Of a stretch of 64,000 nt of DNA, positions 12,173-25,227 are shown piece after piece. The notes beneath the pieces are model-generated. The model did not search any database. It was not told the DNA's origin and was given only the letters and a program-made list of their open reading frames with translations. Positions within the stretch are counted from its first letter, which is position 1. Each line of letters starts with the position of its first letter. The DNA lies in contig CM038911.1 of the NCBI GenBank assembly GCA_021904315.1, positions 11,877,390 to 11,941,389 on the forward strand, written 5' to 3'. The position numbers and the translations under genes were made by a program. The DNA comes from Sphagnum magellanicum (Eukaryota; Streptophyta; Sphagnopsida; Sphagnales; Sphagnaceae).

Positions 12173-12179
12173 TCAGTTG

Positions 12180-15100
12180 TAAATGAATCCACACTGAATT
12201 AGCGTCGGGTTTCACCATGGTAACTTATCCTGTGACAAATAGCTCGTCACTAGATAGGACCCCAGGTGGTGAGTATTGATGTGTTCAGATCGTTAGAAGG
12301 TAAGGAAGAATTGAAGGAAAATTGGTTCATGTCCATCATCCACTCCTGGTGGTGAATTTGGTTCTCTCTAGCTGGACCTTGCAAGATTTGTAAGGCCCTT
12401 TACAACCTAGTTTTGACCTTACAACTTGCCCTCAACATACACTAACAAAATCCTTACATGTTTTGATGGAGTCCTTTACACATGGACACATAATGTTGCA
12501 AAACTTACATGAAAGCATATTGCACATGATAACAACAAACTGGGAGTTTTGGAGCTATGTGCTAAAGGATTTGAATAGTTGGCTTTGTAGATTTAGGATT
12601 GCCCTGAAATATGAACACCAAATGTTTCATGTCCCCTAGTTCATTATGTCCCCTAGCATCAAACATAATGTCGTGTGCACAACTTTCATGTGTAAACAAC
12701 ATGAATAGACATATAACATCTGTGTTTAAACAATATGAACAAATATATGACATTCGTGTCAAAACAATGCACACAACATTAATGTTCAAACAATACAAGT
12801 AGAAGAATGATATTCATGCCTATTCCATACAAACCTATGAAAAAATAAATTCACAGGACTATTATTGTCAAATCTTGACCCATAAAATTTGTAATGCTTC
12901 CTTTTCCAGTAACATTTTAAGGTGGCATGTGATCTTCTATCGTCATTAGTTCGCATGTGTTTTCTTCCATTTGAACAACTCATTGGGCAACAAATGGTTC
13001 AATTTCAAAATTCCATCTCAAAGTGTTTGCACCATCATAACCTTTCCAACATGTTCTTCAACAAGATATCTAAAGCCCATTATGCTCAAATTTTATCTTC
13101 TTTTGGCCTAAGGGTGCACGTTTGGCTTACAATTTGATTAGTTTTCCCAACCTTTCAATTATCTTCCCTAATTTATGCCACAACATTTTGAACACAACTT
13201 GGACTACCCCATCATTCAATTATTAATATCTTTTGATGTGTGTGCACATGTCCCATCAACCCTATGGGTATCCACCTTTTATATTGCACTCAGGGTAATA
13301 AGCGCATGGGAACCCATCATGTAGCTCATGACACTTTTGTTGCCATTGCATGAAATGTTGGTTTCCACATGGGATGATAACAACTACATGCGCTTCCTTC
13401 AATCACATTCAATTTTTTTTGTTGACAAATTGACATTGTGCTCACCAAAGATGACATTCGCACCCTAGTCAATGTTGTCATTGTCAACCCAACATGAGTG
13501 GATTTACTTCCCCGATCTTGTGCAACTCAAAGTTTTGTTGCCTCTGATGTGATTCAACCCAAAGAAAGGAGTTATCCTCCCTTTAGCAATTGAGATATTT
13601 GGATGTCTACACAAATAAGCTTATGTGTTCTTACACAATTGTGCTAATACTATTTGGAGCTTGAAAAGGCCAAAGGGTTGAAGGACCCTCATCTTTCTAT
13701 CTTGGTTTTTTTTTCGTCAAAAAATTTCAATCACGTTGCAAAAGATGCAAACATTTTCCATCTTAAATCAAGCGATAACTATAGGCCTAATTACTTCTCG
13801 ACTTTGACCCCTTCGAGACAAACCTCCCATCACCACAACCAACCTATTAGAAGCGATCAATTTTTGACATGGAGAGATTTTGACATCTAGTTTGAGCTAA
13901 CTTGATGTCTTGTAAATTCTCCCTTTTCCTTTTTTTTATTCTTTTGTACATTTTCCACTTCTATGGTGTGTTTATAAATAAATTTTTGTAAGGTTGTATC
14001 ATTTGAACAAGCTTGATTATTTGAAAAAAAATTCCATCAACATGATTGATTATTTTGTTCTAATCTCCATCATGTCACTCCACCCACTACCCAATTGACC
14101 CCAAGTCCCCAATATGACACAATACAAACTACGAACCAATCTTGGGCAAGTATGTTGATTTTTCCATCTTAATAGGGTAAGTGAAAAAAATTTAAATTCA
14201 GTAAAAGTCAAATCATTGGGTAAAACAAAATATTCCAATGACAATGATAATCAAAACCAGTTTATGTAAACTAGGTATAGAGGTTTTTTTGTCACTAAGA
14301 AAATTATAACATGGTCGTCGACCATGACAATTACAAACGATCGCTCGATCGACAATTATGCACAAGAATGACCATTTTTGACAATAATGTTCCTAAATAT
14401 TGGAAGTTCGAGTAATTTTTTTTTCGTCATTTTCTAGCGATGGTGATGGCTTTCTTGAGCAATGAACATGAGGTTCTATATATGTGCTACAAGGGCATGT
14501 CTCTTCCTCCTCCCTGAAGCAATATCATTGGATCCCCAATTTGTTCGCTCAATGCTCGAAACAATGTGAGCATCAATAACGGAGTGCCCAACAAATTCTT
14601 GACACCAATAAATGGCCATTGTTGAAGATTGTAGGGTTTGAAGTTGGAAGTGGAGTGTGAGGTGACTTTTTGTCCCAAAATTAGTAAATTTAATTTTTAA
14701 AAAAAAACACATGTGGTGGGGTTTATTTACAACGGATGGGAATTTGGGGTGTCTATTTTGAAAACCCAAGAACTCCATAAAATAGGGTTGCATAAAGTGT
14801 GTGATATACAAAATACATAAGGTAGTTATTTCTACCCATAGGAGGTTGTAAGAGATAGTTTTAGATGGAGGAAACCAAGCAATGCATTTGGCAAAAGTTA
14901 ATTGACAACATCCCAATTCTTTAATTAGATGAGTTAGCAAACCTTTCACATGAATCAAATTGTGTAAAATGGTTGGGCATGTATGAAGATGTTACAATAG
15001 ATCCTTTGGTTATCTTTTGCACAATATATTTTTTTCATTTTATTGTGGATTCAATGTTCCCAAACAAGTTAATGATCCTTAAGGAAATCTAGGTACATGG

Positions 15101-17659
15101 CATTGCTAATAGGTCAAGATTGTTGTTGCCTATACATGTTCTTAGGAAATTCAAAGAAAATATTGTAAGGGTACATGTATGTGTTAGACTAGGCTCCAAG
15201 GACTTAATTTACAAACTATTCTATAGGGTTTTGGAAGACCTAGATTTTGATCTATCGCTTTAGAGATGAACTTGCCAAGAGGAGTTGATGAAGCACTTGG
15301 TAATTCAAGGTAGGAAGATGATAAAGTTGAAAAATACATCATCGCATTGTTCTTGAAATGTGAATGCACTATTTCCCACCAAACTTCCAATTGAAATGGA
15401 AAGATGCTTGGGTGAAAATGAGAGCTAGAAAGGATGATGGCTTCCTTTGGTTGCAATGGCACTAGATGTTCATGGTCAATACATGGAATTAAAACTTTTT
15501 AATTCACAAGTTAAAGCGAATCAAAACATTTAGGTGGAATGCCCATCATGTCATTTTGTGGCCCCAAAATTAGCCACTCACCTTTTATTGGCATTGCTCA
15601 AGAGCAATTAAAGTGTGGGAGTTAGTGTTGACCATTTTGTATTGCCTTAAGAGTCCCCTTCATATGGATTATGTAAGTAAGGCCCTTAGTTTTGAACAAT
15701 GTTTGTTCAATAAAAGGTTGCTCAAAAGTCTTAAAAGATTTAATTATCTTTGAACCTTGTTGCGTGGTGTTATTCTTTGATCCATACGGATAGAACGGAA
15801 TGACATTGCCTTGAATAACTCTAAACAACACGATGCTAAACTTGAAAAATGATTTGAAAATGACTTCTGGATTATGGCAGACTTGAGTGGTAGTTTATGT
15901 TATAACATATAACAAGCCCTTAAAAGAAAGGGACAAAACTGTAGAGGCTTTTGACAAGGTGTGGTGCTCACATCATGCCATTTGTGCTAGGGATGGCTTG
16001 AAAGTTAAATGGTGTTATCAACCCCCTAGATGAGATACTTTTGTGACATAGTGGTGTGGTTGTGTTTTGCAGGGGTTGGGTGTCCCCCTAGTGTCTCTTG
16101 TTCTTTTCCCCCTTTGAAATGGATTTTCTCCATTTGTTCCAATAATAATAATAATGTGATCCTTCTCCAAGGAGGTTGTGTGGGTTCAAAGGTAGTGAAA
16201 ATTGAGAATGTTAAACAACCTTCTATGAGTTTTGTAAGTGTTAGTGTGGCACACTACATGACCCAAACATGGTTCTATCACATGACAGAACGAGTGTTCC
16301 CAATTGTCATCTTGCAAGAAGTTATTTTCACACTATCATCCTGCCAAAAGGACCATCATGTAGTTTTCTGCACTGCTTGCCATATTTGAACCCATGCTAT
16401 GACATGCTAGTTGGCCCCAAGAACTTATTAGCAGCCTAGTTCCAACCATAAGACAAGAGTGCATTTTATTTTATTCAACCTATTTAGTATCTCCAAATAT
16501 TCAAACCATGCAATAGAACTATGTGGGTGCAACTCAGGACACACATTGACACCCACCAAGTTCATAAGGCTAAAGACATTTTTTAAAAATTAATTAATTA
16601 ATTTAAGGATTTAAAATTTTTATTTTTATTTTGGGATCATACATTTGGCAAGACAAGTGTTGACCATGGAGTTCATGAATGGAGTTGTGCATAGAAACAT
16701 GCACGTCAACCTGCAAAGTTCATAAGGGACAATTTAACATCACCAATGGGACCCTCCCTTTGCAACTTTCATAGTATAGTTACAATGTGATGTATGGGCT
16801 TACAACTTGGTCATGTAATCTAGACCTACCCATTGGCTGTTCAATTATTATTACTAGTAGTAATGCATATTACCACGCAATTAACAACCAAATAACATAT
16901 CCAAATAACATTAATTGCATAACGGGAACTATTATGAACCCAACAATCACATGTAGTTCACATTTATATGGGGGACGAAAAAGTGTACAGAATATGGACT
17001 CACGGTACAATGGCACTCAAAGATGTGTATAGTGTGGACATTGGCAAAAATTTTAAAAATATTGCTAACCGTTAAAGCAATTTAGCCGTACTTGCAACTT
17101 CTTAATATTTTGAAATAATATGTTTCAAAGTTTGCCATACTTGAGTAATTCTAGGATTTGATTGTTAGCTAGGATTTTGATGGTTATAATATTTGGTGGG
17201 TATACTAATTTGCACAAATCAACTATGTAAGGGTAAATAGAAATATAATTCTATTAGTGAAATAAAAATATATATAATTTGCATAATTTCTAATCTAGGC
17301 TCATTTGCAATTTGGATTCCAAGAAAAAAGGAATAAGGACTTTGAGACTTTAATTTCACATTTTTTTACAAATAGTATTTGCACAAGACAAATATAAGTG
17401 AGAAAAATTTGAATAAGTCCAAGTTAAGATTTTTTTGTGTTGGTGATGATTTTTTGATATGCATATGTTAATGTGCATCAAAATTTTGGTTTCAAAAAAA
17501 TGTTTAAAATAAGCTTCTATTGACAACTAAACATGTGACCTATGCTTAGAGCTAGAAATTTTGCACTTAATGAATAATATAAACAAATAATCAAATGATT
17601 TTTTTTTAAAAACCTTTTCCTTTGTAGTCCTTTGATTAAGAATTTCAAGCTTTTGAAAT

Positions 17660-17691
<32 letters not shown>

Positions 17692-20000
17692 CATTCACCT
17701 AATGAACATGTATTTGCATGGAAGGAAACATGCTTTTGTTGATAAAATTTTTTAAAAATTAATTACATGATTTTGTGCACTTATTTTGCATTCCTTTATT
17801 AGAAAATTATAATATGAACAATTGTTTCTAAATTGATTAAAAACTCAAAAAATACACAATATTCAATAAAATACGTTATAATTGTAACACATAAAACATT
17901 ATGAAAATTCAAAATTATTCTTTTCAAAAAAAAAATCATTAGACACACCTTTTTGGAACCCAACCATGAATGATTGCATCTAGGTAAAGATATATGTGCT
18001 TTGCAAGATTGTCAAATTGGCTAAAGGTAGAGATAAATGGCAAACATTCATCTTGTTTATGAGGTAGATGTAAGAATAGCTTACACTCCTGTGGCCTGTG
18101 CCGTTGGCCTAAGTGTTATCACGTCCTTAACTGATTTTTCCTTCCAAAACCTGGTTTTTTGGAATTTATTTGAATTTTCAGCGGCACAAATCACTTAAAA
18201 AATCACTATCTCCCACATTCGGAATCCAAATCTTACCAAATAAAATTCCATTAAAACCTGCTCATCAAGATCTTAACAACAACAGTAAAGGCACATTCCA
18301 ATTCTTTCGAAATTTTCAGCTATGATTTAATTTAATTTTCAGTGAAGAAATCATTCAATATTCAAGAACTTTTGCACCGCAAGTCCAAACGTCTTGGAAC
18401 TAAGTCATCAAGAGCTTTCCAAAGACACCAAGAACACAATCTTAAACCCTAAACCCAATCTGAAACATCCTGGTTCGGTGGATCTCATACCTACAAAACA
18501 AAACAACCTACCTTCCTTCATAGATAGATGTACCAACTTCTATCGATAGGTTTAATTATAAGCATTAGGTTTTAAAAACTAGAACAAATATACAGTGGGT
18601 ACAAGTACGGCATTTTGGCAATTGGAGAAACACAACTTGTTGGAAAACTTGCATTGGAAGCATGAGCACACAACAAAATTAACACAATTTTAAATATAAA
18701 ATCATCCCTTCAACAAGTTTAATACATTCAATGCAATCATAGAGTGGCAAATGGTAGCACAATTTAAAGAAGTTCCAAGGGTTATAATGTTATGGTCTTG
18801 TTCAAGGTAATCAGAGCAAGGAGTGGCCAAAAAAAAAACACATAATGAAAAAATGATTTGCCAATAATTTTGCAATGACAAACAAATTCATTGCTTCTCA
18901 ATTGCATCATAAAATGTTGAGTGCATCCAAGTTAAAGGATGGGTTTTCTATACCCACTTGAAGACAATTGCCTCCTTTGGGTAATGGTAGGGGATATGAG
19001 CTGGTTGAGTAAATGTGTAAAGAATGTGTGTATATTCTTCATCAATTCTTCGGTGAAGAATAACAATAGGCAAAGTAGGAATTTCTCAGACATGGGGGTG
19101 AAAGACTCCATGAAATCCTTCTTTGATGGGTGAACACATATTTTCAAAAGAGTGAGTCAAATTATATTGGAGTCAAAGTCAAGTGGAGCAAAAAGGAAAA
19201 TAAGTTATATAATAATAATTATTATTATTATTATAATGGAGTTAGTAAATAAATTATCCATGAAAAGAACGAGAAAGTTGCACAAGCCTAAAACATGGAT
19301 ATAGCAACTACATTACAAGACAAAAGAAAAGCTTGTTTTTGCACACAATGAAGTTTCTTGAAATATTCTTTACACACTAATTGGGTCCTACATTCTAAAG
19401 GAGTGTTCATGAGGTAATCATGTGAACTATGAGTTTCATTTGTTTGGGAACTTCTTGGACCATTTCTTGTTTGAACTCTCAAGTTGCCACAAGAGTGTAA
19501 AGGCATCCTCACAGGATGAGAAATGGACCTTCTCTCTGACATGGAAATGGATGAAACCCACATGAAAGTACCTAGGTACTAGATAGAGTGCCTTCCACCA
19601 ACCAGTTCAGAGCCCAAAAGGAGTACCTTCCCAAGAGAAACAGGCAAGTAGTAAGGACATAATCTGTAAAGTACTCTGTAAAGGGACCCTACCTAGGAAC
19701 ACAATGAGCCTCTTAGAGTGACAGTAGGTGTTCTTTAAGTTGAGGTTAAAGTCCTTGGCCATGGGCTTTATTGGAATAAGGGCCGGGGTGAGGCAAAGCC
19801 AAGCCAAGCCTCATTCTGGTGAAGCCAAGGGCCGAGGGCTTTACCATATGTAAAACTCATGGATTATATTTTTCTTTTCTTTTCTTTCTCATGCTATGTG
19901 ACAAGTGAAAAATAATAATGGTTCATTTGTGCCCAAAAAAAAGGAAAAAAGAACAAAAAAGTAATGGGACATAATGTGATTCATATTAATTATTTCATGG
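12180..20000. other. Long stretch without a recognisable gene
   Basis: AT-rich DNA with scattered short frames. Around 12640-12800 there are imperfect repeats of AAACAATRTGAACA-like sequence. The minus strand at 12790-13400 and the plus strand at 15000-16390 translate into fairly long but stop-broken stretches that look like old mobile-element coding sequence; no family was identified. A frame of 160 codons on the minus strand at 14476-14958 has no motif I recognise. Simple repeats are (TA)n at 17664-17691 and AAT/TTA runs near 19210-19236. Confidence 0.4.
17664..17691. repeat. (TA)n microsatellite
   Basis: About 14 uninterrupted AT dinucleotides. Confidence 0.95.
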
Positions 20001-20013
20001 GTGTGCTCAAAAA

Positions 20014-20039
20014 TTATTATTATTATTATTATTATTATT
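20014..20039. repeat. (TTA)n microsatellite
   Basis: Nine near-perfect trinucleotide units. Open frames crossing it read as Tyr or Asn runs and are artefacts. Confidence 0.95.
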
Positions 20040-20259
20040 TTGGTTTTGAAGGAGCCACATTGACTGGCTCAGCATCAATTTTTTTTGGAACATTAAAATT
20101 ATCTGTAAAGTCAGAAAAAGACGGCACCAGAACCCCCCTGTTTGGTCACATAGGGGATGAGATTTCAAAACAGAGGGGAAGAAAAGTCCACTGGGCTTCA
20201 ACGGGGCATGAAACTCAGTTTCAAATTTGGTGCTAAACTGAGTTTGCCCTTTCTTTTCA

Positions 20260-20580
20260 TAGGAACTCTGTGGAAACATGATGGGAAAGGTGTTTTTTTC
20301 CCCCAGTTTTGTGATGTAGCTGGAGTGACAATTATGGAATAAGATGATTTAGCTAGACTTGGTTACACACAAGATAGGAAAGTTAATTTTTTTAATAAAA
20401 AAAACCCACAATCCTGCTATATTCTTGGCTACCTACTGGAATTCATAATTAAAATATGGCAATTTGGATATTTTTTTCTTTGTAATCTGAAGAATTTGTG
20501 TTAGTTTTTCCATTAAAAAAATCCAAAATCATATTTTTCAGGTCGAAATGTGGTGAAATTTTGTCCCCAAAACCAAACAT
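20260..20580 (+). repeat. Dispersed repeat pair, copy 1 (with 27800-28090)
   Basis: Shares with 27800-28090, in the same orientation and order, a GTTTTTTTC run, TTTTGTGATGYAGC, a TATATTCTTGRCTAYCTACTGGAA block, a block with GCAATTTGGATATTTT-like sequence, and the closing CAGGTCRAAATKTGGT. The match is old, with many substitutions and small indels. Confidence 0.65.
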
Positions 20581-21297
20581 TGCTAACCACTAGCACCCGC
20601 TGCTTGGAATAAAACCCCAAAGCTGGTTATGTGGAAGGGAGGGCATTTGCATGAGGGACTTCCAGGATACCAAGACCACATTTGGGGAGTCCCAAAGGCA
20701 AATGCCCTTCTCTTACAAAAGGATATGAGAATCAACAATTCCTATTTCCTTAGATGGAAATTTAAAATTCAATATCTTATATGTAGCATCCCCAGAGTTT
20801 GTTTAGATGTAAAAGACCCATACTTCTTTTTAGTGTAAGGTAAAGGCCCTAGGACAAGGGCATGATTAGAAGACGGGTGCCACATAATGCAATCCCTTCT
20901 TTTGGTAATGCCCTCATCTAAGGGCCCTACCCAAGGTAAAGATCTTGCAACAAAAATTTAAGTGGACAAGATGATCCACTAATAGTGAGAGATCCTTTAA
21001 AAAATGGAAGACTTCTTTGTTGTCTAATTTGTTGTAAAATTTGGTGCATATATGATCTCAATCTCTAGGGAGTGTGTACATGAAATTAGACCCCATTTTT
21101 AAAACTTGGCTCAATGACTCTTGAATTTTTTTTTTAAATCCTCTCAAAATTGGGGCAGCAAGATTAAATTTTTTGAAGAATTGGGCTCAAATCTAGACCT
21201 TGAGAACCTCCACAAAAAAGTTTAATGTTTGTCAAAACTGAGACTGGAGGTTCTCTTAAAAAGAGAAGAACTGGTTAACACTGGTCTTTTTGTGTAG

Positions 21298-21395
21298 GGT
21301 AACTCCCTCAGAGTGAGGAGTTCCTGAAATAATTGCCCCATGGGTGGGAGCCTAGGCCAGTTTTTTCAGGGACTCCTTGCTCCAAGGTAGTTACC
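21298..21395. repeat. Imperfect inverted repeat, 32-bp arms
   Basis: GGTAACTCCCTCAGAGTGAG (21298 onward, arm to 21329) is matched by the reverse complement of 21364-21395, with a spacer of about 34 bases. About five mismatches per arm. It could be a small foldback element or the terminal hairpin of a larger one; no target duplication was seen. Confidence 0.6.
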
Positions 21396-22342
21396 TGATG
21401 TAAGAGCATCTCCAAAGGTGCTCAGTATGTGATCCTGCACACTAAAATTAGAGGAAGAAAATCCAACATATGCCAGTTTAGCTCAGGAAAATGGTTTTGA
21501 CTCCGTAGAATTGCGCACATTGCCAGACTCAGCAGCACTATGCAACTGCAGAAAAAGTGATCTAATCGCTGCTCAGTGTTTCTGATTGGCCCATCATAAT
21601 TATTGGTCCAGGTGGTTTGCTATTAGTTGTCGCCCACCTATTTGCTGTCCCAGTTTCAATTTTATAGATGGGGTTGCAAAAAAATATATAACTAAACTTG
21701 GATGTGAAAAATAATTTTGCAGGGTGAGATACTGAGCACCGCCGGAGACTCTCTGACAATTGAAGTGGTGAAGGATTAGTGAAATACCCCATGAAACAAT
21801 GATGGATTCATGAAATTCCTGATGAAATGTCGAAATACCCAACAAAGAAAAATTGTTGCACTTTTTTTAAACAATTTAAAATTCTCATGATACTCACTGA
21901 GTACCCACTGCATATCAAGGGATTAAAAAAGAAGAAGAAAAGGACTTTGTACAGACTCCCTACGGAGGCTTCTTACAAAACTCGTACAATCTGTAAGTCG
22001 ACCACGTATGTGTTGCGTATGGCGCCTCTGTACAGTGGAAGCCTCGTTTTTCATGTGGGGCAATGCCTTGCTGTACGCACTGAGCCGGAGGATTACCTGG
22101 TGACTGTCCAAGTGGAAAGTGAACAGTGGACAGTCCGCTCTCCACACCACACACAAAGGGTGTAGTGTGTCACATTGTGGCCTTGCCATTTGTATTAACA
22201 AGTATATTATGTACCGCAAAAGAAGAATTATAGAAACTCATATTTCACCATGCAAAAAATTTATCTTCAAAAAATCCTCTAAAAGAAACCAAAATCCTTC
22301 AAGATATTAGAACTCTATAACTAATCTCAAGTTTGAACACAA

Positions 22343-22473
22343 GCCCCCCCCCCCCCGGCCACAAGAAACAAAAGGGCAGACCCTTCACTCATTCCATGGG
22401 GCGACTTCTCATTTGTTGCATGGAAATTCTTTTCCTAAAATTGGCTACCACTACTTTTGGCCTGGACTAACAA
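22343..22473 (+). repeat. Dispersed repeat, copy 2 (left part)
   Basis: C-tract, then CTTTTGGCCTGGACTAA. It corresponds to 11378-11530. The right part of this copy resumes at 24448 after the Tigger insertion. Confidence 0.5.
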
Positions 22474-22530
22474 ATAGCCCTTCCTAAGAACACCCTACCT
22501 ATTTAGTTCACTACTACTATAACCTATATA

Positions 22531-24430
22531 CAATGAAAACTATCATATTGAACACTCATTCTGAATGAACCCCTCCTTATGTTGAACATTTTGTGACGCA
22601 CGATGATTTTGGCCATATTAATACATCTTCTCAGAATGAACCCCATAACTTTGAGCATTGAATATAAATTCCAGAACGTTCCACTGAAATAATCCTCGTC
22701 ACATTGAACACCTACGTGAGTCACGCCGTGAATACAACGGTCATTTCACAGTTCATTCTAATTTCGTCGTACAGTAGTTGTAACGCGTTCAAGTGTTGCT
22801 AAAAAAGAAGAGAGACTCAAACCATGAATGGGAAGATAAAGTACACCAAAAAAACATTAGCAGAGAAGGCCAAAGCATTGCAAGATTTGGATAGTGGGAT
22901 GTCTCTGAAAGCTTGTGTGCAAATTACTCTATCTCTGTCGGTACAATAATCAACTAGAAAAAGAACAAGAGTGAGATTATAAGTTCTATTTTTGAATTCA
23001 CAAGTCTTCCTCAGAAAAGACATGTGCGAGTCAGCAACAACGACAAGGTCATAGATGAAAGAATTTACGAATGGTTCGCCAACGCTCGTTGTCGAAACAT
23101 TCTCATTTCTAGCGCAATTTTGCAAACCAAACCTCTACAAGTGGTGGCCATCATTGGTTTGAACAATTTCAAGGCATCGAATGGTTGATTGGAGGCGTTT
23201 CGCAAGCGCCATTGTATACAATTCCATTTGTTGTCTGGAAAAAACGCTGGAATGGACGAAAATGTCGTCAACCATTGGAAACATAACTTGCCCAACATTA
23301 TTCAAGGCTATGACACAAGGGATATCTGGAATGTGGACGAAATTGGACTTTTTTGGAAAGGTGTGCCAAACCGCAACTTAGTACTCCAAGGAGAAAAGTG
23401 CAAAGCAGACAAGCTGGCCACAGAGAGATTTACCATTCCTCTTCTATGTTTAGCAACTGGTGAGAAGTTTAAACCACTAGTGATTAGCAAGTCGTAGATG
23501 CCACGAGCTTTCAACAAACAGCTGCCTCGTCAAATCATATGGAAGGCAAACTCTAAAGCGTGGATGACAGGAATGATATTTCTGGAATATCTTCAAAAAT
23601 TCAACGCCAAAATGCAGATTGAAAATCGGAAGGCCCTTATCATTCTCAACAACACTCCTTGTCATCCAGAAATGGAGCTTTCCAATGTCAAGCTTGTTTT
23701 CCTTCCACCAAACACGACAATAGGGACGCAACCTTTGGACTTTGGAATCATACAAAACTTTAAGGTTAAATATCGCAAGATGCTTCTTGAATTTTTTTTA
23801 TCCCATGAAGATGTGACTACTTTAGTTGATGCTATAAAAAAGGTAAATGTTGGTGACATCGTTGACTGGGTCTCTCAAAGTTGGGACCAAGTCGTTGCTT
23901 CAACCATTAAAAACTGCTTCCGAAAGGCAAGTTTAAACAAAAATGCAACAGAACCAGAACAAGATGATCGACCAACTCAAGATTAAGAAAAAATGTTCCA
24001 TCTTGCTAGAGCAACAGGAATAGAAGTGGAGGAAGAAACTATAATTGAAGACGTTCCAGCTTTTGATACTTTGGATGATAGTTGGGAAGAAATAATCTTG
24101 TCTGCGCCACAGGTGGAACTTGAGATTGAAGAGGAAGAACTAGAAATTCTGCTACCCAAGCCAATAATCATGGAAGCGTTAAAAGCACTTCAAATTCTTT
24201 CGAATTTTACAGTAGTTGAGCAGCGGGATGAAGTCACTCCACTATTGTCACAAATGCGCAAGCATCTAGTAAAACATTGAATGCAAATGTCCAAGATTGT
24301 GATAATCAATTGATTCTTTCACAAAACCCAATAAAACACCAATTTTTACTATCACTCTTAGAATGAACACCTTCTTACTTTGAACACTTTGAACTGAACA
24401 TAGGGTGTTCAATCCAGGCAGGTTTCACTG
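22531..24430 (+). mobile_element. Pogo/Tigger-type (Tc1/mariner superfamily) transposon
   Basis: The element is bounded by TA on both sides (22529-22530 and 24431-24432), the usual target duplication of this superfamily. The left end reads CAATGAAAACTATCATATTG and the right end, on the complementary strand, CAGTGAAACCTGCCTGGATT, continuing to TTGAACAC on both sides. These are clearly related but diverged inverted termini. Between them lies a broken plus-strand transposase. The length of 1900 bp suits a full-length pogo/Tigger copy. It is inserted in an older dispersed repeat, whose other copy lies at 11370-11606. Confidence 0.85.
22824..24280 (+). pseudogene. Tigger/pogo transposase, inactivated
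   Basis: The protein would bind the element ends and carry out DDE cut-and-paste. It starts MNGKIKYTKKTLAEKAKALQ, an N-terminal psq-type helix-turn-helix, and changes frame between about 22930 and 22973. From 22973 it runs in a single frame to 24280, interrupted by TGA at 23186, TAG at 23495 and TAA at 23984. KASNGWLEAFRKRH (about 23170-23205) is the CENP-B-type second DNA-binding helix region. The catalytic core shows NVDEIGLFW (first Asp), LIILNNTPCHP where the second Asp is expected but Asn stands, and PPNTTIGTQPLDFGIIQNFK with the third Asp. The acidic, leucine-rich tail is typical of the family. The lost second Asp alone would stop catalysis. Confidence 0.85.
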
Positions 24431-24447
24431 TAACCCAAGTTATCTGT

Positions 24448-24466
24448 ATACAGACAGGGTTAAAAA
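24448..24466 (+). repeat. Dispersed repeat, copy 2 (right part)
   Basis: The 19-mer ATACAGACAGGGTTAAAAA is identical to 11588-11606. Its place 16 bases beyond the Tigger TA duplication shows that Tigger entered this repeat. Confidence 0.55.
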
Positions 24467-24978
24467 TTTGCAGCAGCTCTTTACTCTTTACAGTTAAATA
24501 GGTCTTTACTAGGGTCCCCCAAATAGGTAGGTAACAAAGGCAAAGCAAACCTGATCAGAGAGGGGGACTTTACTAAAACTGAGTAGACAGGAAGGCAGAT
24601 ATGTAAACTGGAAGGTAAGCTTGGTAGCTAGGTAGATGCAAATGCAGGAAGGTAGGTACAAGGTACGTTCCTTCCTTCGTTCCTTCCTTTTTTCATTCGT
24701 TCGTTCCTTTGGCTTGCGCTAGTCAGCCACGCGGGCGCTTCCGACTCGTGGCAAAGTCGTCGTTGTTGTGCGTTGGGCGCTTCGGAAACGAAAGCGCAGA
24801 TTGCTGGCGACGCTCGCTGGTTGGCTGTGGATGAGCTTCTTCTGCGACCGACGACGGCGACGACTGCGGAACGCGGCATCGGATGCAGGAACTTTTTTTT
24901 TCCCCTGTTATTTTTTTGCCGGTTCACTACCCAAGCGTGAGAAGTAAGAGCAAGGAACGGACTTCTCTTTCTGTGGTC

Positions 24979-25004
24979 TCTTCTTCTTCTTCTTCTTCTT
25001 CTTC
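24979..25004. repeat. (TTC)n microsatellite
   Basis: Eight TTC units in the presumed 5' leader of the MED26-like gene. Pyrimidine-rich repeats of this kind are common in plant 5' leaders. Confidence 0.9.
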
Positions 25005-25137
25005 CTGTGAAATTTGTTTTGGAGCTTTTAGTTTATCTTGTTTTTTTTTTAGAGCATTTATTTGTGGTTTCGATCCAAATCCAGTTTGCTTACATCTAGT
25101 TTTAGAGATTTACCTAGACAAAGGAGAAGAGCATGAC

Positions 25138-25227
25138 ATGACGCTTATGTATGCCAAGAAGAATCTGATTCGCATTTACAATCGGGGGCTTTCTGTCTTG
25201 CCAATGACAGGAGCATCTGATGATTAG
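25138..25227 (+). CDS. Candidate upstream ORF (29 codons) in the MED26-like leader
   Basis: ATG at 25138 opens a frame beginning MTLMYAKKNLIRIYNRGLSV and ending at TAG 25225-25227. It lies 386 bases before the main start, in a different frame. A likely splice acceptor (TTTACCTAG) about 20 bases upstream would place it inside an exon, and its base composition is closer to that of the main coding sequence than to the flanking leader. A translated upstream ORF would be expected to lower or condition translation of the main protein. I do not recognise it as one of the known conserved-peptide uORF groups. The frame is open further upstream to 24883, but that part reads as low-complexity leader sequence. 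Confidence 0.35.
   Translation: MTLMYAKKNLIRIYNRGLSVLPMTGASDD

Noticed and set aside
14476-14958. Minus-strand frame of 160 codons
   Set aside because: Odd composition, no recognisable domain, and an overlapping second frame of similar quality. Listed only within the unassigned stretch.
20007-20279. Frames with Tyr or Asn runs on both strands
   Set aside because: Products of the (TTA)n microsatellite.
24628-24927. Minus-strand frame of 99 codons upstream of MED26
   Set aside because: Arises in the CpG-rich promoter block; Arg/Ala/Ser rich, with no domain and no splice context.
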